Positions 63,297-64,000 of a DNA stretch of 64,000 nt are shown here, one piece after another. Below the pieces are notes generated by a model. The model made no database searches and was not told the origin of the DNA. It saw nothing but the letters and a program-made list of their open reading frames with translations. The translations under genes were made by a program, and so were the position numbers. Numbering within the stretch: position 1 is the stretch's first letter; the number at the start of each line of letters is the position of its first letter. Origin of the DNA: Ralstonia sp. NFACC01 (GTDB taxonomy: Bacteria > Pseudomonadota > Gammaproteobacteria > Burkholderiales > Burkholderiaceae). The stretch is from positions 248,001-312,000 of the forward strand of contig NZ_FOWV01000002.1 in NCBI RefSeq assembly GCF_900115545.1, in the 5' to 3' direction.

Positions 63297-64000
63297 ATGG
63301 ACAGGCAAGGCACGCAAACGCAGGGGATGTCCCGCGATCGGCTCGCACGGGTCGAGCACTTCATCGATGACGCTTACATTGCGACGGGCAAGCTGCCCGG
63401 CGCGCTCGTCCAGGTGTGGCGGCGCGGCGAACTGGCCTTGAACTCCGTGCTGGGCCTGGCCGACCGCGACCGCCAGGTGCCGCTGGCCGAAGACTCGCTT
63501 TTCCGCATCTACTCGATGACCAAGCCCATCACATCGGTGGCGTTCATGATGCTGGTGGAGGAATGCAAGGTTGCGCTGGACGATCCGGTCAGCAAGTTCA
63601 TCCCTGCATGGGCGAACCTGGGCGTGCACGCCGGCGGCTTCATGGAGGGCTTCCAGTCGCGCCCGGTCAAACGCCCCATGCGCATGGTCGACCTGCTGCG
63701 CCACACCTCCGGCCTGACCTATGGCTTCCACCAGAACACGAATGTCGACGCGGCGTACCGCCGGCTGAAGCTGGGCGATATTGCTACCGATGGCACGCTC
63801 GACGAGATGATCGAAAAACTGGCCGGCGTGCCGCTGGAGTTCTCTCCGGGCGAGGCGTGGAACTACTCTGTTTCCACCGATGTGCTCGGCTACCTGGTCG
63901 GCAAGATCAGCGGCATCCCATTCGAGACGTTCCTGAAGGAGCGGATTTTCGACCCGCTGGGCATGGTCGATACGGCCTTTCATGTGCCGGAAGAGAAGGC
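63297..64000 (+). CDS. Class C beta-lactamase-like serine hydrolase (N-terminal part, cut by window edge)
   Basis: About 234 residues are visible before the right edge. The SxxK motif reads SMTK with Ser73 and Lys76, and the second conserved Tyr lies in WNYSVSTDVLGYLV. This is the serine beta-lactamase/EstB-type fold, whose members include esterases and penicillin-binding relatives; the KTG-type third motif is beyond the edge. There is no signal peptide, so a cytosolic esterase is more likely than a beta-lactamase. AAGGAG precedes the ATG. The LysR gene upstream is divergent. Confidence 0.88.
   Translation, partial: MDRQGTQTQGMSRDRLARVEHFIDDAYIATGKLPGALVQVWRRGELALNSVLGLADRDRQVPLAEDSLFRIYSMTKPITSVAFMMLVEECKVALDDPVSKFIPAWANLGVHAGGFMEGFQSRPVKRPMRMVDLLRHTSGLTYGFHQNTNVDAAYRRLKLGDIATDGTLDEMIEKLAGVPLEFSPGEAWNYSVSTDVLGYLVGKISGIPFETFLKERIFDPLGMVDTAFHVPEEK

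Overview
The window is about 64 kb of GC-rich, densely coded DNA with betaproteobacterial gene content. Several things point to a Ralstonia-type member of the Burkholderiaceae: a urt urea-transport operon beside a permease-kinase fusion, a pga/hms-type biofilm operon, a short-chain-type threonine dehydrogenase behind kbl, a 180-kDa-class NAD-glutamate dehydrogenase, and an intergenic repeat typical of that family. The genus is inferred from protein resemblance only. The stretch looks chromosomal. I saw no tRNA, rRNA, insertion sequence, integrase or CRISPR array.

Layout. 1-4429 (minus): urtABCDE, the urea ABC transporter, with urtE cut by the left edge. 4693-9058 (plus, divergent): an NCS1 permease fused to a hybrid histidine kinase, followed by an overlapping LuxR-type response regulator; together they look like a transporter-derived sensor for the urea or purine-nitrogen genes. 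9105-13442 (minus): a small uncharacterised catabolic cluster (LysR, AstE/AspA-type deacylase, MFS carrier, metallo-beta-lactamase hydrolase). 13542-15445: a divergent aldo/keto reductase and LysR pair. 15650-17758: a cytosolic NMT1/THI5-fold protein and an HPPD-like dioxygenase. 17775-22134: a DUF4349 lipoprotein, an APC permease and a MATE exporter. 22155-25039: an XRE-cupin regulator divergent from kbl-tdh (threonine to glycine plus acetyl-CoA), with nested palindromes between them.

25981-34018 is one tightly packed operon: a LuxR-family regulator and then pgaABCD for poly-N-acetylglucosamine synthesis, de-acetylation and export. It closes with a strong terminator. 34399-37946 holds small secreted or zinc-ribbon proteins, a UdgX-type uracil-DNA glycosylase and a decarboxylase of the PsiD (tryptophan decarboxylase) type. 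37956-43840 (minus): the NAD-dependent glutamate dehydrogenase and two small DUF proteins.

44302-48342 is a compact four-gene chemosensory-like operon: a membrane CheA-like kinase, a sensorless MCP-like protein, a CheX-like phosphatase and a CheY. It has no CheW, CheR or CheB. 48461-58082 contains a methyltransferase, a GST, a GlxA-type regulator next to an MFS carrier, a phosphoesterase, an acetyltransferase, an ordinary MCP and a secreted M20 peptidase. 58140-58345 is an intergenic repeat. The right end has an SDR, a CGNR zinc-finger regulator, a nitronate monooxygenase, an alpha/beta hydrolase, a LysR regulator and the start of a class C beta-lactamase-like hydrolase. Two similarly spaced inverted repeats there may be sites for one shared regulator.
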